Assembly (NCBI GenBank): GCA_963853835.1 | Contig: OY970830.1 | Coordinates: forward strand, 43,381,466 to 43,445,465 | Origin: Calendula officinalis | Taxonomy: Eukaryota > Streptophyta > Magnoliopsida > Asterales > Asteraceae | Direction: 5' to 3' | Length of the DNA: 64,000 nt | Shown: piece after piece, positions 22,816 through 36,300 of the stretch | How the letters are laid out: each line of letters opens with the position of its first letter | Position numbering within the stretch: the first letter of the stretch is position 1 | Program-made: the position numbers and the translations under genes | Notes under the pieces: model-generated | What the model was told of the DNA's origin: nothing | The model's input: only the letters and a program-made list of their open reading frames with translations | The model's database searches: none

Positions 22816-25800
22816 CTTGAGCCTTGAGCCTTGAGCCTTGAGCCTTGAGCCTTGAAACTTGTGCCTTGACCCTTGACCCTTGACCCTTGAGTATTCACTC
22901 TTCAGCATTGAGCCTTGAGTGTTGAGCCTTGAGCCTTGAGCCTTGAGCGTTGAGCCTTGAGCGTTGAGCCTGGAGCCTTGAGCCTTGAGCCTTGAGCATT
23001 GAGCCTTGAGCCTTGAGCCTTGTGCCTTGAGCCTTGAGCCTTGAGTCTTGAGCCTTCAGCCTTGGGCCTTGAGCCTTGAGCCATGAGCTTTGAGCCTTGA
23101 GCCATGAGCCTTGAGCCTTGAGCCTTGAGCCTTGCGCCTTGAGACTTGAGCCTTGAGCCTTTACTCTTGACCCTTGAGCCTTGAGCCTTGAGCCTTGAGC
23201 CTTGAGCCTTGAGCCTTGAGCCTTGAGCCTTGAGCCTTGAGCCTTGAGCCTTAAGCCTCTGCCTTGCGCCTTGAGCCTTGAGCCATGAGCCTTGAGCCTT
23301 GAGCCTAGAGCCTTGGCCTTGAGCCTTGAGCCTTGAGCCTTGAGCCTTGAGCCTTGGGCCTTGAGCCTTGTTCCTTGAGCCTTGAGCCTTGAGCCTTGAG
23401 CCTTGAGCCTTGAGCCTTGAAACTTGAGCCTTGAGCCTTGACCCTTGACCCTTGAGCATTCACTCTTCAGCGTTGAGCCTTGAGCCTTGACCCTTGAGCA
23501 TTCACTCTTCAGCCTTGAGCGTTGAGCCTTGAGCGTTGAGCCTTGAGCCTTGAGCCTTGAGCCTTGAGCCTTGAGCCTTGAGCCTTAAGCCTCTGCCTTG
23601 CGCCTTGAGCCTTGAGCCATGAGCCTTGAGCCTTGAGCCTAGAGCCTTGGCCTTGAGCCTTGAGCCTTGAGCCTTGAGCCTTGAGCCTTGAGCCTTGGGC
23701 CTTGAGCCTTGTTCCTTGAGCCTTGAGCCTTGAGCCTTGAGCCTTGAAACTTGAGCCTTGAGCCTTGACCCTTGACCCTTGAGCATTCACTCTTCAGCGT
23801 TGAGCCTTGAGCCTTGACTCTTGAGCCTTGAGCCTTGAGCCTTGAGCCTTGAGCCTTGAGCCTTGAGCCTTGAGCCTTGAGCCTTGAGCCTTGAGCCTTG
23901 AGCCTTGAGCCTTGAGCCTTGAGCCTTGAGCCTTGAGCTTCGATTCTTGCCCTTGCGCCTTGAGCCTTGAGCCTTGAGCATTGAGCCTTGAGCCTTGAGC
24001 CTTGAGCCTCTGCCTTGCGCCTAGAGCCTTGAGCCATGAGCCTTGAGCCTTGAGCCTAGAGCCTTAGCCTTGAGCCTTGAGCCTTGAGCCTTGAGCCTTG
24101 AGCCTTGAGCCTTGAGCCTTGAGCCTTGAGCCTTGAGCCTTGAGCCTTGAGCCTTGGGCCTTGAGCCTTGTTCCTTGAGCCTTGAGCCTTGAGCCTTGAG
24201 CCTTGAGCCTTGAGCCTTGAAACTTGAGCCTTGAGCCTTGACCCTTGACCCTTGACCCTTGAGCATTCACTCTTCAGCGTTGAGCCTTGAGCCTTGACCC
24301 TTGAGCATTCACTCTTCAGCCTTGAGCGTTGAGCCTTGAGCGTTGAGCCTTGAGCCTTGAGCCTTGAGCCTTGAGCCTTGAGCCTTGAGCCTTGAGCCTT
24401 GAGCCTTGAGCCTTGAGCCTTGAGCCTTGAGCCTTAAGCCTCTGCCTTGCGCCTTGAGCCTTGAGCCATGAGCCTTGAGCCTTGAGCCTAGAGCCTTGAG
24501 CCTTGAGCCTTGAGCCTTGAAACTTGAGCCTTGAGCCTTGAGCCTTGACCCTTGAGCATTCACTCTTCAGCGTTGAGCCTTGAGCCTTGACCCTTGAGCA
24601 TTCACTCTTCAGCCTTGAGCCTTGAGCCTTGAGCCTTGAGCCTTGAGCCTTGAGCCTTGAGCCTTGAGCCTTGAGCCTTGAGCCTTGAGCCTGGAGCCTG
24701 GAGCCTTGAGCCTTGAGCCATGAGCTTTGAGCCTTGAGCCATGAGCCATGAGCCTTGAGCCTTGAAACATCAGACTTGAGCCTTCACTCTTGACCCGTGC
24801 CCCTTGAGCCTTGCGCCTTGAGACTTGAGCCTTGAGCCTTGACTCTTGAGCATTGAGCCTTAAGCCTTGAGCCTTGAGCTTTGAGCCTTGAGCCTTGAGC
24901 CTTGAGCCTTGAGCCTTGAGCCTTGAGCCTTGAGCCTTGTTCCTTAAACCTTGAGCGTTGAGCCTTGAGCCTTGAGCCTTGAGCCTTGAGCCTTGAGCCT
25001 TGAGCCTTGAGCCTTGAGCCTTGACCCTTGACCCTTGAGCATTCACGCTTGAGCGTTGAGCCTTGAGCCTTGAGCCTTGAGCCTTGACCCTTGACCCTTG
25101 AGCCTTGAGCCTTGAGCCTTGAGCCTTGAGCCTTGAGCCTTGAGCCTTGAGCCTTGAGCCTTGAGCCTTGATCCTTGAGCTTTGAGCCTTGAGCTTTGAG
25201 CCTTGAGCCTTGAGCCTTGAGCCTTGAGCCTTGAGCCTTGAGCCTTGAGCCTTGAGCCTTGAACCTTGAGAGTTGAGCCTTGAGCCTTGAGCCTTGAGCC
25301 TTGAGCCTTGAGCCTTGAGCCTTGAGCCTTGAGCCTTGAGCCTTGAGCTTTCATTCTTGCCCTTGCGCCTTGAGCCTTGAGCCTTGAGCCTTGAGCCTTG
25401 AGCCTTAAGCCTCTGCCTTGCGCCTTGAGCCTTGAGCCATGAGCCTTGAGCCTAGAGCCTTGGCCTTGAGCCTTGAGCCTTGAGCCTTGAGCCTTGAGCC
25501 TTGGGCCTTGAGCCTTGTTCCTTGAGCCTTGAGCCTTGAGCCTTGAGCCTTGAGCCTTGAAACTTGAGCCTTGAGCCTTGACCCTTGACCCTTGAGCATT
25601 CACTCTTCAGCGTTGAGCCTTGAGCCTTGACCCTTGAGCATTCACTCTTCAGCCTTGAGCGTTGAGCCTTGAGTGTTGAGCCTTGAGCCTTGAGCCTTGA
25701 GCCTTGAGCCTTGAGCCTTGAGCCTTGAGCCTTGAGCCTTGAGCCTTAAGCCTCTGCCTTGCGCCTTGAGCCTTGAGCCATGAGCCTTGAGCCTTGAGCC

Positions 25801-28800
25801 TAGAGCCTTGGCCTTGAGCCTTGAGCCTTGAGCCTTGAGCCTTGAGCCTTGAGCCTTGGGCCTTGAGCCTTGTTCCTTGAGGCTTGAGCCTTGAGCCTTG
25901 AGCCTTGAGCCTTGAAACTTGAGCCTTGAGCCTTGACCCTTGACCCTTGAGCATTCACTCTTCAGCGTTGAGCCTTGAGCCTTGACCCTTGAGCATTCAC
26001 TCTTCAGCCTTGAGCCTTGAGCCTTGAGCCTTGAGCCTTGAGCCTTGAGCCTTGAGCCTTGAGCCTTGAGCCTTGAGCCTTGAGCCATGAGCTTTGAGCC
26101 TTGAGCCATGAGCCTTGAGCCTTGAGCCTTGAAACATCAGACTTGAGCCTTCACTCTTGACCCATGCCCCTTGAGCCTTGCGCCTTGAGACTTGAGCCTT
26201 GAGCCTTGACTCTTGACCCTTGAGCCTTAAGCCTTGAGCCTTGAGCTTTGAGCCTTGAGCCTTGAGCCTTGAGCCTTGAGCCTTGAGCCTTGAGCCTTGA
26301 GCCTTGAGCCTTGTTCCTTAAACCTTGAGCGTTGAGCCTTGAGCCTTGAGCCTTGAGCCTTGACCCTTGACCCTTGACCCTTGACCCTTGAGCATTCACT
26401 CTTGAGCGTTGAGCCTTGAGCCTTGAGGCTTGAGCCTTGAGCCTTGAGCCTGGAGCCTTGAGCCTTGAGCCTTGAGCCTTGAGCCTTGAGCCTTGAGCCT
26501 TGAGCCTTGATCCTTGAGCTTTGAGCCTTGAGCCTTGAGCCTTGAGCCTTGAGCCTTGAGCCTTGACCCTTGAGCCTTGAGCCTTGAGCCTTGAGCCTTG
26601 AGCCTTGTTCCTTGAACCTTGAGAGTTGAGCCTTGAGCCTTGAGCCTTGAGCCTTGAAACTTGAGCCTTGACTCTTGACCCTTGAGCATTCACTCTTCAG
26701 CGTTGAGCCTTGAGCCTTGACTCTTGAGCCTTGAGCCTTGAGCCTTGAGCCTTGAGCCTTGAGCCTTGAGCCTTGAGCCTTGAGCCTTGAGCCTTGAGCC
26801 TTGAGCCTTGAGCCTTGAGCCTTGAGCCTTAAGCCTCTGCCTTGCGCCTTGAGCCTTGAGCCATGAGCCTTGAGCCTAGAGCCTTGGCCTTGAGCCTTGA
26901 GCCTTGAGCCTTGAGCCTTGAGCCTTGAGCCTTGGGCCTTGAGCCTTGTTCCTTGAGCCTTGAGCCTTGAGCCTTGAGCCTTGAGCCTTGAAACTTGAGC
27001 CTTGAGCCTTGACCCTTGACCCTTGAGCATTCACTCTTCAGCGTTGAGCCTTGTGCCTTGACCCTTGAGCATTCACTCTTCAGCCTTGAGCCTTGAGCCT
27101 TGAGCCTTGAGCCTTGAGCCTTGAGCCTGGAGCCTGGAGCCTTGAGCCTTGAGCCATGAGCTTTGAGCCTTGAGCCATGAGCCTTGAGCCTTGAGCCTTG
27201 AAACATCAGACTTGAGCCTTCACTCTTGACCCATGCCCCTTGAGCCTTGCGCCTTGAGACTTGAGCCTTGAGCCTTGACTCTTGACCCTTGAGCCTTAAG
27301 CCTTGAGCCTTGAGCTTTGAGCCTTGAGCCTTGAGCCTTGAGCCTTGAGCCTTGTTCCTTAAACCTTGAGCGTTGAGCCTTGAGCCTTGAGCCTTGAGCC
27401 TTGAGCCTTGAGCCTTGACCCTTGACCCTTGACCCTTGAGCATTCACTCTTGAGCGTTGAGCCTTGAGCCTCGAGGCTTGAGCCTTGAGCCTTGACCCTT
27501 GAGCCTTGAGCCTTGAGCCTTGAGCCTTGAGCCTTGAGCCTTGAGCCTTGATCCTTGAGCTTTGAGCCTTGAGCCTTGAGCCTTGAGCCTTGAGCCTTGA
27601 GCCTTGACCCTTGAGCCTTGAGCCTTGATCCTTGAGCCTTGTTCCTTGAACCTTGAGAGTTGAGCCTTGAGCCTTGAGCCTTGAGCCTTGAAACTTGAGC
27701 CTTGACCCTTGACCCTTGAGCATTCACTCTTCAGCGTTGAGCCTTGAGCCTTGACTCTTGACCCTTGAGCCTTGAGCCTTGAGCCTTGAGCCTTGAGCCT
27801 TGAGCCTTGAGCCTTGAGCCTTGAGCTTCGATTCTTGCCCTTGCGCCTTGAGCCTTGAGCCTTGAGCCTTGAGCCTTAAGCCTCTGCCTTGCGCCTTGAG
27901 CCTTGAGCCTTGAGCCTTGAGCCTAGAGCCTTGGCCTTGAGCCTTGAGCCTTGAGCCTTGAGCCTTGGGCCTTGAGCCTTGTTCCTTGAGCCTTGAACCT
28001 TGAGCCTTGAGCCTTGAGCCTTGAAACTTGAGCCTTGACCCTTGACCCTTGAGCATTCACTCTTCAGCGTTGAGCCTTGAGCCTTGACCCTTGAGCATTC
28101 ACTCTTCAGCCTTGAGCGTTGAGCCTTGAGCGTTGAGCCTTGAGCGTTGAGCCTTGAGCCTTGAGCCTTGAGCCTTGAGCCTTGAGCCTTAAGCCTCTGC
28201 CTTGCGCCTTGAGCCTTGAGCCATGAGCCTTGAGCCTTGAGCCTAGAGCCTTGGCCTTGAGCCTTGAGCCTTGAGCCTTGAGCCTTGAGCCTTGAGCCTT
28301 GAGCCTTGAGCCTTGAGCCTTGTTCCTTGAGCCTTGAGCCTTGAGCCTTGAGCCTTGAGCCTTGAAACTTGAGCCTTGAGCCTTGACCCTTGAACCTTGA
28401 GCATTCACTCTTCAGCGTTGAGCCTTGAGCCTTGACCCTTGAGCATTCACTCTTCAGCCTTGAGCCTTGAGCCTTGAGCCTTGAGCCTTGAGCCTTGCGC
28501 CTTGAGCCTTGAGCCTTGAGCCTTGAGCCTGGAGCCTGGAGCCTTGAGCCTTGAGCCTTGAGCCTTAAGCCTTGAGCCTTGAGCCTTGAGCCTTGAGCCT
28601 TGAGCCTTGTTCCTTGAACCTTGAGAGTTGAGCCTTGAGCCTTGAGCCTTGAGCCTTGAGCCTTGAAACTTGAGCCTTGACCCTTGAACCTTGAGCATTC
28701 ACTCTTGAGCGTTGAGCCTTGAGCCTTGAGCCTTGAGCGTTGATCCTTGCGCCTTGAGCCTTGAGCCCTGAGCCTTGAGCCTTGAGCCTTGAGCCTTGAG

Positions 28801-29599
28801 CCTTGAGCCTTGAGCCTTGAGCCTTGAGCCTTGAGCCATGAGCTTTGAGCCTTGAGCCATGAGCCTTGAGCCTTGAGCCTTGAAACATCAGACTTGAGCC
28901 TTCACTCTTGACCCATGCGCCTTGAGCCTTGCGCCTTGAGACTTGAGCCTTGAGCCTTGACTCTTGAGCCTTGAGCCTTGAGCCATGAGCCTTGAGCCTT
29001 GAGCTTCGATTCTTGCCCTTGCGCCTTGCGCCTTGCACCTTGGCCTTGAGCCTTGAGCCTTGATCCTCTATCATTGAGCCTTGAGCATTAAGTCTTGAGC
29101 CTTGAGTCTTAAGCCTTGAGTCTTGAGCCTTGAGTCTTGAACCTTGACCATTAAGCCATGAGCCTTGAGCCATTAGCCTTGAGCCTTGAGCCTCTAGCCT
29201 TGATCCTCTAGCCTTGAGCCTTGAGCCTTGAGCCTTGAGCCTTGAGCCTTGAGCCTTGAGCCTTGAGCCTTGAGCCTTGACCCTTGATCCTCTATCATTG
29301 AGCCTTGAGCCTTAAGTCTTGAGCCTTGAGTCTTAAGCCTTGAGTCTTGAGCCTTGAGTCTTGAACCTTGACCATTAAGCCATGAGCCTTGATCCATTAG
29401 CCTTGAGACTTGAGCCTTGATCCTTTAGCCTTGATCCTCTAGCCTTGAGCCTTGAGCCTTGAGCCTTGAGCCTTGAGCCTTGATCCTTGAGCCTTGAGCC
29501 TTGAGCCTTGAGCCTTGTGCCTTGAGCCTTGAGCCTTGAGCCTTAAGCCTTGAGACTTGAGCCTTGAGCCTTGAGCCTTGAGCCTTGAGCCTTGAGCCT

Positions 29600-32500
29600 T
29601 GAGCCTTGAGCCTTGAGCCTTAAGCCTTGTGCCTTGGGCCTTGAGCCTTGTTCCTTGAGCCTTGAGCCTTGAGCCTTGAGCCTTGAAACTTGAGCCTTGA
29701 GCCTTGACCCTTGACCCTTGACCCTTGAGTATTCACTCTTCAGCGTTGAGCCTTGAGCCCTGAGCTTTGAGCATTGATCCTTGAGCTTTGAGCCTTGAGC
29801 CTTGAGCCTTGAGCCTTGAGCCTTGAGCCTTGAGCCTTGTTCCTTGAACCTTGAGAGTTGAGCCTTGAGCCTTGAGCCTTGAGCCTTGAGCCTTGAGCCT
29901 TGAGCCTTGAGCCTTGAAACTTGAGCCTTGACCCTTGACCCTTGAGCATTCACTCTTGAGCGTTGAGCCTTGAGCCTTGAGCGTTGATCCTTGAGCCTTG
30001 AGCCTTGAGCCTTGAGCCTTGAGCCTTGAGCCTTGAGCCATGAGCTTTGAGCCTTGAGCCATGAGCCTTGAGCCTTGAGCCTTGAGCCTTGAAACATCAG
30101 ACTTGAGCCTTCACTCTTGACCCATGCGCCTTGAGCCTTGCGCCTTGAGACTTGAGCCTTGAGCCTTGAGCCTTGACTCTTGACCCTTAAGCCTTGAGCC
30201 TTGAGCCTTGAGCCTGGAGCCTTGAGCCTTGAGCTTCGATTCTTGCCCTTGCGCCTTGCGCCTTGCACCTTGGCCTTGAGCCTTGAGCCTTGACCCTTGA
30301 TCCTCTATCATTGAGCCTTGAGCCTTAAGTCTTGAACCTTGAGTCTTAAGCCTTGAGTCTTGAGCCTTGAGTCTTGAACCTTGACCATTAAGCCATGAGC
30401 CTTGAGCCATTAGCCTTGAGCCTTGAGCCTTGATCCTCTAGCCTTGATCCTCTAGCCTTGAGCCTTGAGCCTTGAGCCTTGAGCCTTGACCCTTGAGCCT
30501 TGAGCCTTGAGCCTTGAGCCTTGAGCCTTGAACCTTGAGCCTTGAGCCTTGAGCCTTGAGCCTTGACCCTTGATCCTCTATCATTGAGCCTTGAGCCTTA
30601 AGTCTTGAGCCTTTAGTCTTAAGCCTTGAGTCTTGAGCCTTGAGTCTTGAACCTTGACCATTAAGCCATGAGCCTTGATCCATTAGCCTTGAGACTTGAG
30701 CCTTGATCCTTTAGCCTTGATCCTTTAGCCTTGATCCTCTAGCCTTGAGCCTTGAGCCTTGAGCCTTGAGCCTTGAGCCTTGAGCCTTGAGCCTTGAGCC
30801 TTGAGCCTTGAGCCTTGAGCCTTGAGCCTTGAGCCTTGAGCGTTGAGCCTTGAGCCTTGAGCCTTGTGCCTTGAGCCTTGAGCCTTGAGCCTTAAGCCTT
30901 GAGACTTGAGCCTTGAGCCTGGAGCCTTGAGCCTTGAGCCTTGAGCCTGGAGCCTTAAGCCTTGTGCCTTGGGCCTTGAGCCTTGTTCCTTGAGCCTTGA
31001 GCCTTGAGCCTTGAGCCTTGAAACTTGAGCCTTGAGCCTTGACCCTTGACCCTTGAGTATTCACTCTTCAGCGTTGAGCCTTGAGCATTGAGCCTTGAGC
31101 CTTGAGCCTTGAGCCTTGAGCCTTGAGCCTTGAGCCTTGAGCCTTGAGCCTTGAGCCTTGTGCCTTGAGCCTTGAGCCTTGAGCCTTCAGCCTTGAGCCT
31201 TGAGCCTTGAGCCTTGATCCTTGAGCCTTGAGCTTGGAGCCTTAAGCCTTGTGCCTTGGGACTTGAGCCTTGTTCCTTGAGCCTTGAGCCTTGAGCCTTC
31301 AGCCTTGAAACTTGAGCCTTGAGCCTTGACCCTTGACCCTTGAGTATTCACTCTTCAGCGTTGAGCCTTGAGCATTGAACCTTGAGCCTTGAGCCTTGAG
31401 CGTTGAGCGTTGAACCTTGAGCCTTGAGCCTTGAGCCTTGAGCCTTGAGCCTTGAGCCTTGAGCCTTGAGCCTTGAGCCTTGAGCCTTGAGCCTTGAACC
31501 TTGAGCCTTGAGCCTTGAGCCTTGAGCCATGAGCCTTGAGCCTTGAGCCTTGAAACATCAGACTTGAGCCTTCACTCTTGACCCATGCGCCTTGAGCCTT
31601 ACGCCTTGAGACTTGAGCCTTGAGCCTTGACTCTTGACCCTTGAGCCTTGAGCCTTGAGCCTTGATCCTTGAGCCTTGAGCCTTGAGCCTTGAGCCTTGA
31701 GCTTCGATTCTTTCCCTTGCGCCTTGCGCCTTGCACCTTAGCCTTGAGCCTTGACCCTTGACCCTTGACCCTTGATCCTCTATCATTGAGCCTTGAGCCT
31801 TAAGTCTTGAGCCTTGAGTCTTAAGCCTTGAGTCTTGAGCCTTGAGTCTTGAACCTTGACCATTAAGCCATGAGCCTTGAGCCATTAGCCTTGAGCCTTG
31901 AAACTTGAGCCTTGAGCCTTGACCCTTGACCCTTGAGTATTCACTCTTCAGCGTTGAGCCTTGAGCGTTGAACCTTGAGCCTTGAGCCTTGAGCGTTGAG
32001 CCTTGAGACTTGAGCGTTGAGCCTTGAGCCTTGAGCCTTGAGCCTTGAGCCTTGAGCCTTGAGCCTTGAGCCTTGAGCCTTGAGCCTTGAGCCTTGAGCC
32101 TTGAGCCTTGAGCCTTGAGCCTTGAGCCATGAGCCATGAGCCTTGAGCCATGAGCCTTGAGCCTTGAGCCTTGAAACATCAGACTTGAGCCTTCACTCTT
32201 GACCCATGCTCCTTGAGCCTTGCGCCTTGAGACTTGAGCCTTGAGCCTTGACTCTTGACCCTTGAGCCTTGAGCCTTGAGCCTTGAGCCTTGAGCCTTGA
32301 TCCTTGAGCCTTGAGCTTCGATTCTTTCCCTTGCGCCTTGCGCCTTGCACCTTGGCCTTTGGCCTTGAGCCTTGAGCGTTGAGCCTTGACCCTTGATCCT
32401 CTATCATTGAGCCTTGAGCCTTAAGTCTTGAGCCTTGAGTCTTAAGCCTTGAGTCTTGAGCCTTGAGTCTTGAACCTTGACCATTAAGCCATGAGCTTTG

Positions 32501-35500
32501 AGCCATTAGCGTTCAGCCTTGAGCCTTGATCCTCTAGCCTTGATCCTCTAGCCTTGAGCCTTGAGCCTTGAGCCTTGAGCCTTGAGCCTGGAGCCTGGAG
32601 CCTTGAGCCTTGACCCTTGATCCTCTATCATTGAGCCTTGAGCCTTAAGTCTTGAGCCTTGAGTCTTAAGCCTTGAGTCTTGAGCCTTGAGTCTTGAACC
32701 TTGACCATTAAGCCATGAGCCTTGATCCATTAGCCTTGAGACTTGAGCCTTGATCCTTTAGCCTTGATCCTCTAGCCTTGAGCCTTGAGCCTTGAGCCTT
32801 GAGCCTTGAGCCTTGATCCTTGAGCCTTGAGCCTTGAGCCTTGTGCCTTGAGCCTTGAGCCTTGAGCCTTAAGCCTTGAGTCTTGAGCCTTGAGCCTTGA
32901 GCCTTGAGCCTTGAGCCTTGAGCCTTGAGCCTGGAGCCTTAAGCCTTGTGCCTTGGGCCTTGAGCCTTGTTCCTTGAGCCTTGAGCCTTGAGCCTTGAGC
33001 CTTTAAACTTGAGCCTTGAGCCTTGACCCTTGACCCTTGACCCTTGAGTATTCACTCTTCAGCGTTGAGCCTTGAGCGTTGAGCCTTGAGCGTTGATCCT
33101 TGAGCTTTGAGCCTTGAGCCTTGAGCCTTGAGCCTTGAGCCTTGAGCCTTGAGCCTTGAGCCTTGAGCCTTGAGCCTTGAGCCTTGAGCCTTGAGCCTTG
33201 AGCCTTGAGCCTTGAGCCTTGAGCCTTGTTCCTTGAACCTTGAGAGTTGAGCCTTGAGCCTCGAGCCTTGAGCCTTGAGCCTTGAAACTTGAGCCTTGAC
33301 CCTTGACCCTTGAGCATTCACTCTTGAGCGTTGAGCCTTGAGCCTTGAGCGTTGATCCTTGAGCCTTGAGCCTTGAGCCTTGAGCCTTGAGCCTTGAGCC
33401 TTGAGCCATGAGCTTTGAGCCTTGAGCCATGAGCCTTGAGCCTTGAGCCTTGAAACATCAGACTTGAGCCTTCACTCTTGACCCATGCGCCTTGAGCCTT
33501 GCGCCTTGAGACTTGAGCCTTGAGCCTTGACTCTTGACCCTTAAGCCTTGAGCCTTGAGCCTTGAGCCTTGAGCCTGGAGCCTTGAGCCTTGAGCTTCGA
33601 TTCTTGCCCTTGCGCCTTGCGCCTTGCACCTTGGCCTTGAGCCTTGAGCCTTGACCCTTGATCCTCTATCATTGAGCCTTGAGCCTTAAGTCTTGAGCCT
33701 TGAGTCTTAAGCCTTGAGTCTTGAGCCTTGAGTCTTGAACCTTGACCATTAAGCCATGAGCCTTGAGCCATTAGCCTTGAGCCTTGAGCCTTGATCCTCT
33801 AGCCTTGATAGCTCTAGCCTTGAGCCTTGAGCCTTGAGCCTTGAGCCTTGAGCCTTGAGCCTTGAGCCTTGAGCCTTGAGCCTTGAGCCTTGAGCCTTGA
33901 ACCTTGAGCCTTGAGCCTTGAGCCTTGAGCCTTGAGCCTTGACCCTTGATCCTCTATCATTGAGCCTTGAGCCTTAAGTCTTGAGCCTTGAGTCTTAAGC
34001 CTTGAGTCTTGAGCCTTGAGTCTTGAACCTTGACCATTAAGCCATGAGCCTTGATCCATTAGCCTTGAGACTTGAGCCTTGATCCTTTAGCCTTGATCCT
34101 TTAGCCTTGAGCCTTGAGCCTTGAGCCTTGAGCCTTGAGCCTTGAGCCTTGAGCCTTGAGCCTTGAGCCTTGAGCCTTGAGCGTTGAGCCTTGAGCCTTG
34201 TGCCTTGAGCCTTGAGCCTTGAGCCTTAAGCCTTGAGACTTAAGCCTTGAGCCTGGAGCCTTGAGCCTTGAGCCTTGAGCCTGGAGCCTTAAGCCTTGTG
34301 CCTTGGGCCTTGAGCCTTGTTCCTTGAGCCTTGAGCCTTGAGCCTTGAGCCTTGAAACGTGAGCCTTGAGCCTTGACCCTTGACCCTTGACCCTTGAGTA
34401 TTCACTCTTCAGCGTTGAGCCTTGAGCGTTGAGCCTTGAGCCTTGAGCCTTGAGCCTTGAGCCTTGAGCCTTGAGACTTGAGCCTTGAGCCTTGTGCCTT
34501 GAGCCTTGAGCCTTGAGCCTTCAGCCTTGAGCCTTCAGCCTTGAGCCTTGATCCTTGAGCCTTGAGCTTGGAGCCTTAAGCCTTGTGCCTTGGGCCTTGA
34601 GCCTTGTTCCTTGAGCCTTGAGCCTTGAGCCTTCAGCCTTGAAACTTGAGCCTTGAGCCTTGACCCTTGACCCTTGAGTATTCACTCTTCAGCGTTGAGC
34701 CTTGAGCGTTGAACCTTGAGCCTTGAGCCTTGAGCGTTGAGCGTTGAGCCTTGAGCCTTGAGCCTTGAGCCTTGAGCCTTGAGCCTTGAGCCTTGAGCCT
34801 TGAGCCTTGAGCCTTGAGCCTTGAGCCTTGAGCCTTGAGCCTTGAGCCTTGAGCCTTGAGCCTTGAGCCTTGAGCCTTGAACCTTGAGCCTTGAGCCCTG
34901 AGCCTTGAGCCATGAGCCTTGAGCCTTGAGCCTTGAAACATCAGACTTGAGCCTTCACTCTTGACCCATGCGCCTTGAGCCTTACGCCTTGAGACTTGAG
35001 CCTTGAGCCTTGACTCTTGACCCTTGAGCCTTGAGCCTTGAGCCTTGAGCCTTGAGCCTTGAGCCTTGAGCCTTGAGCCTTGAGCTTCGATTCTTTCCCT
35101 TGCGCCTTGCGCCTTGCACCTTGGCCTTGAGCCTTGAGCATTGAGCCTTGACCCTTGATCCTCTATCATTGAGCCTTGAGCCTTAAGACTTGAGCCTTGA
35201 TTCTTAAGCCTTGAGTCTTGAGCCTTGAGTCTTGAACCTTGACCATTAAGCCATGAGCCTTGAGCCATTAGCCTTGAGCCTTGAAACTTGAGCCTTGAGC
35301 CTTGACCCTTGACCCTTGAGTATTCACTCTTCAGCGTTGAGCCTTGAGCGTTGAACCTTGAGCCTTGAGCCTTGAGCGTTGAGCCTTGAGACTTGAGCGT
35401 TGAGCCTTGAGCCTTGAGCCTTGAGCCTTGAGCCTTGAGCCTTGAGCCTTGAGCCTTGAGCCTTGAGCCTTGAGCCTTGAGCCTTGAGCCTTGAGCCTTG

Positions 35501-36300
35501 AGCCTTGAGCCTTGAGCCTTGAGCCATGAGTTTTGAGCCTTGAGCCATGAGCCTTGAGCCGTGAGCCTTGAAACATCAGACTTGAGCCTTCACTCTTGAC
35601 CCATGCGCCTTGAGCCTTGCGCCTTGAGACTTGAGCCTTGAGCCTTGACTCTTGACCCTTGAGCCTTGAGCCTTGAGCCTTGAGCCTTGAGCCTTGAGCC
35701 TTGAGCCTTGAGCTTCGATTCTTTCCCTTGCGCCTTGCGCCATGCACCTTGGCCTTGAGCCTTGAGCGTTGAGCCTTGACCCTTGATCCTCTATCATTGA
35801 GCCTTGAGCCTTAAGTCTTGAGCCTTGAGTCTTAAGCCTTGAGTCTTGAGCCTTGAGTCTTGAACCTTGACCATTAAGCCATGAGCTTTGAGCCATTAGC
35901 GTTCAGCCTTGAGCCTTGATCCTCTAGCCTTGATCCTCTAGCCTTGAGCCTTGAGCCTTGAGCCTTGAGCCTTGAGCCTTGAGCCTTGAGCCTTGAGCCT
36001 TGAGCCTTGAGCCTTGAGCCTGGAGCCTTGAGCCTTGAGCCTTGACCCTTGATCCTCTATCATTGAGCCTTGAGCCTTAAGTCTTGAGCCTTGAGTCTTA
36101 AGCCTTGAGTCTTGAGCCTTGAGTCTTGAACCTTGACCATTAAGCCATGAGCCTTGATCCATTAGCCTTGAGACTTGAGCCTTGAGCCTTGAGCCTTGAG
36201 CCTTGAGCCTTGAGCCTTGAGCCTTGAGCCTTGAGCCATGAGCTTTGAGCCTTGAGCCATGAGCCTTGAGCCTTGAGCCTTGAAACATCAGACTTGAGCC
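29600..36300. repeat. Tandem pair of higher-order units of about 3.36 kb
   Basis: Landmarks repeat at similar spacing: the CTCTATCATT block near 30304 and near 33665 (3361 bp), GAGCTTGG at 31230 and 34565 (3335 bp), and the variant GATTCTTTCCC at 31706 and 35089 (3383 bp). GATTCTTTCCC is otherwise rare. It occurs near 31706, 32321, 35089, 35718, 36423 and 40555, so it marks this family of units. The edges are approximate. Confidence 0.65.
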
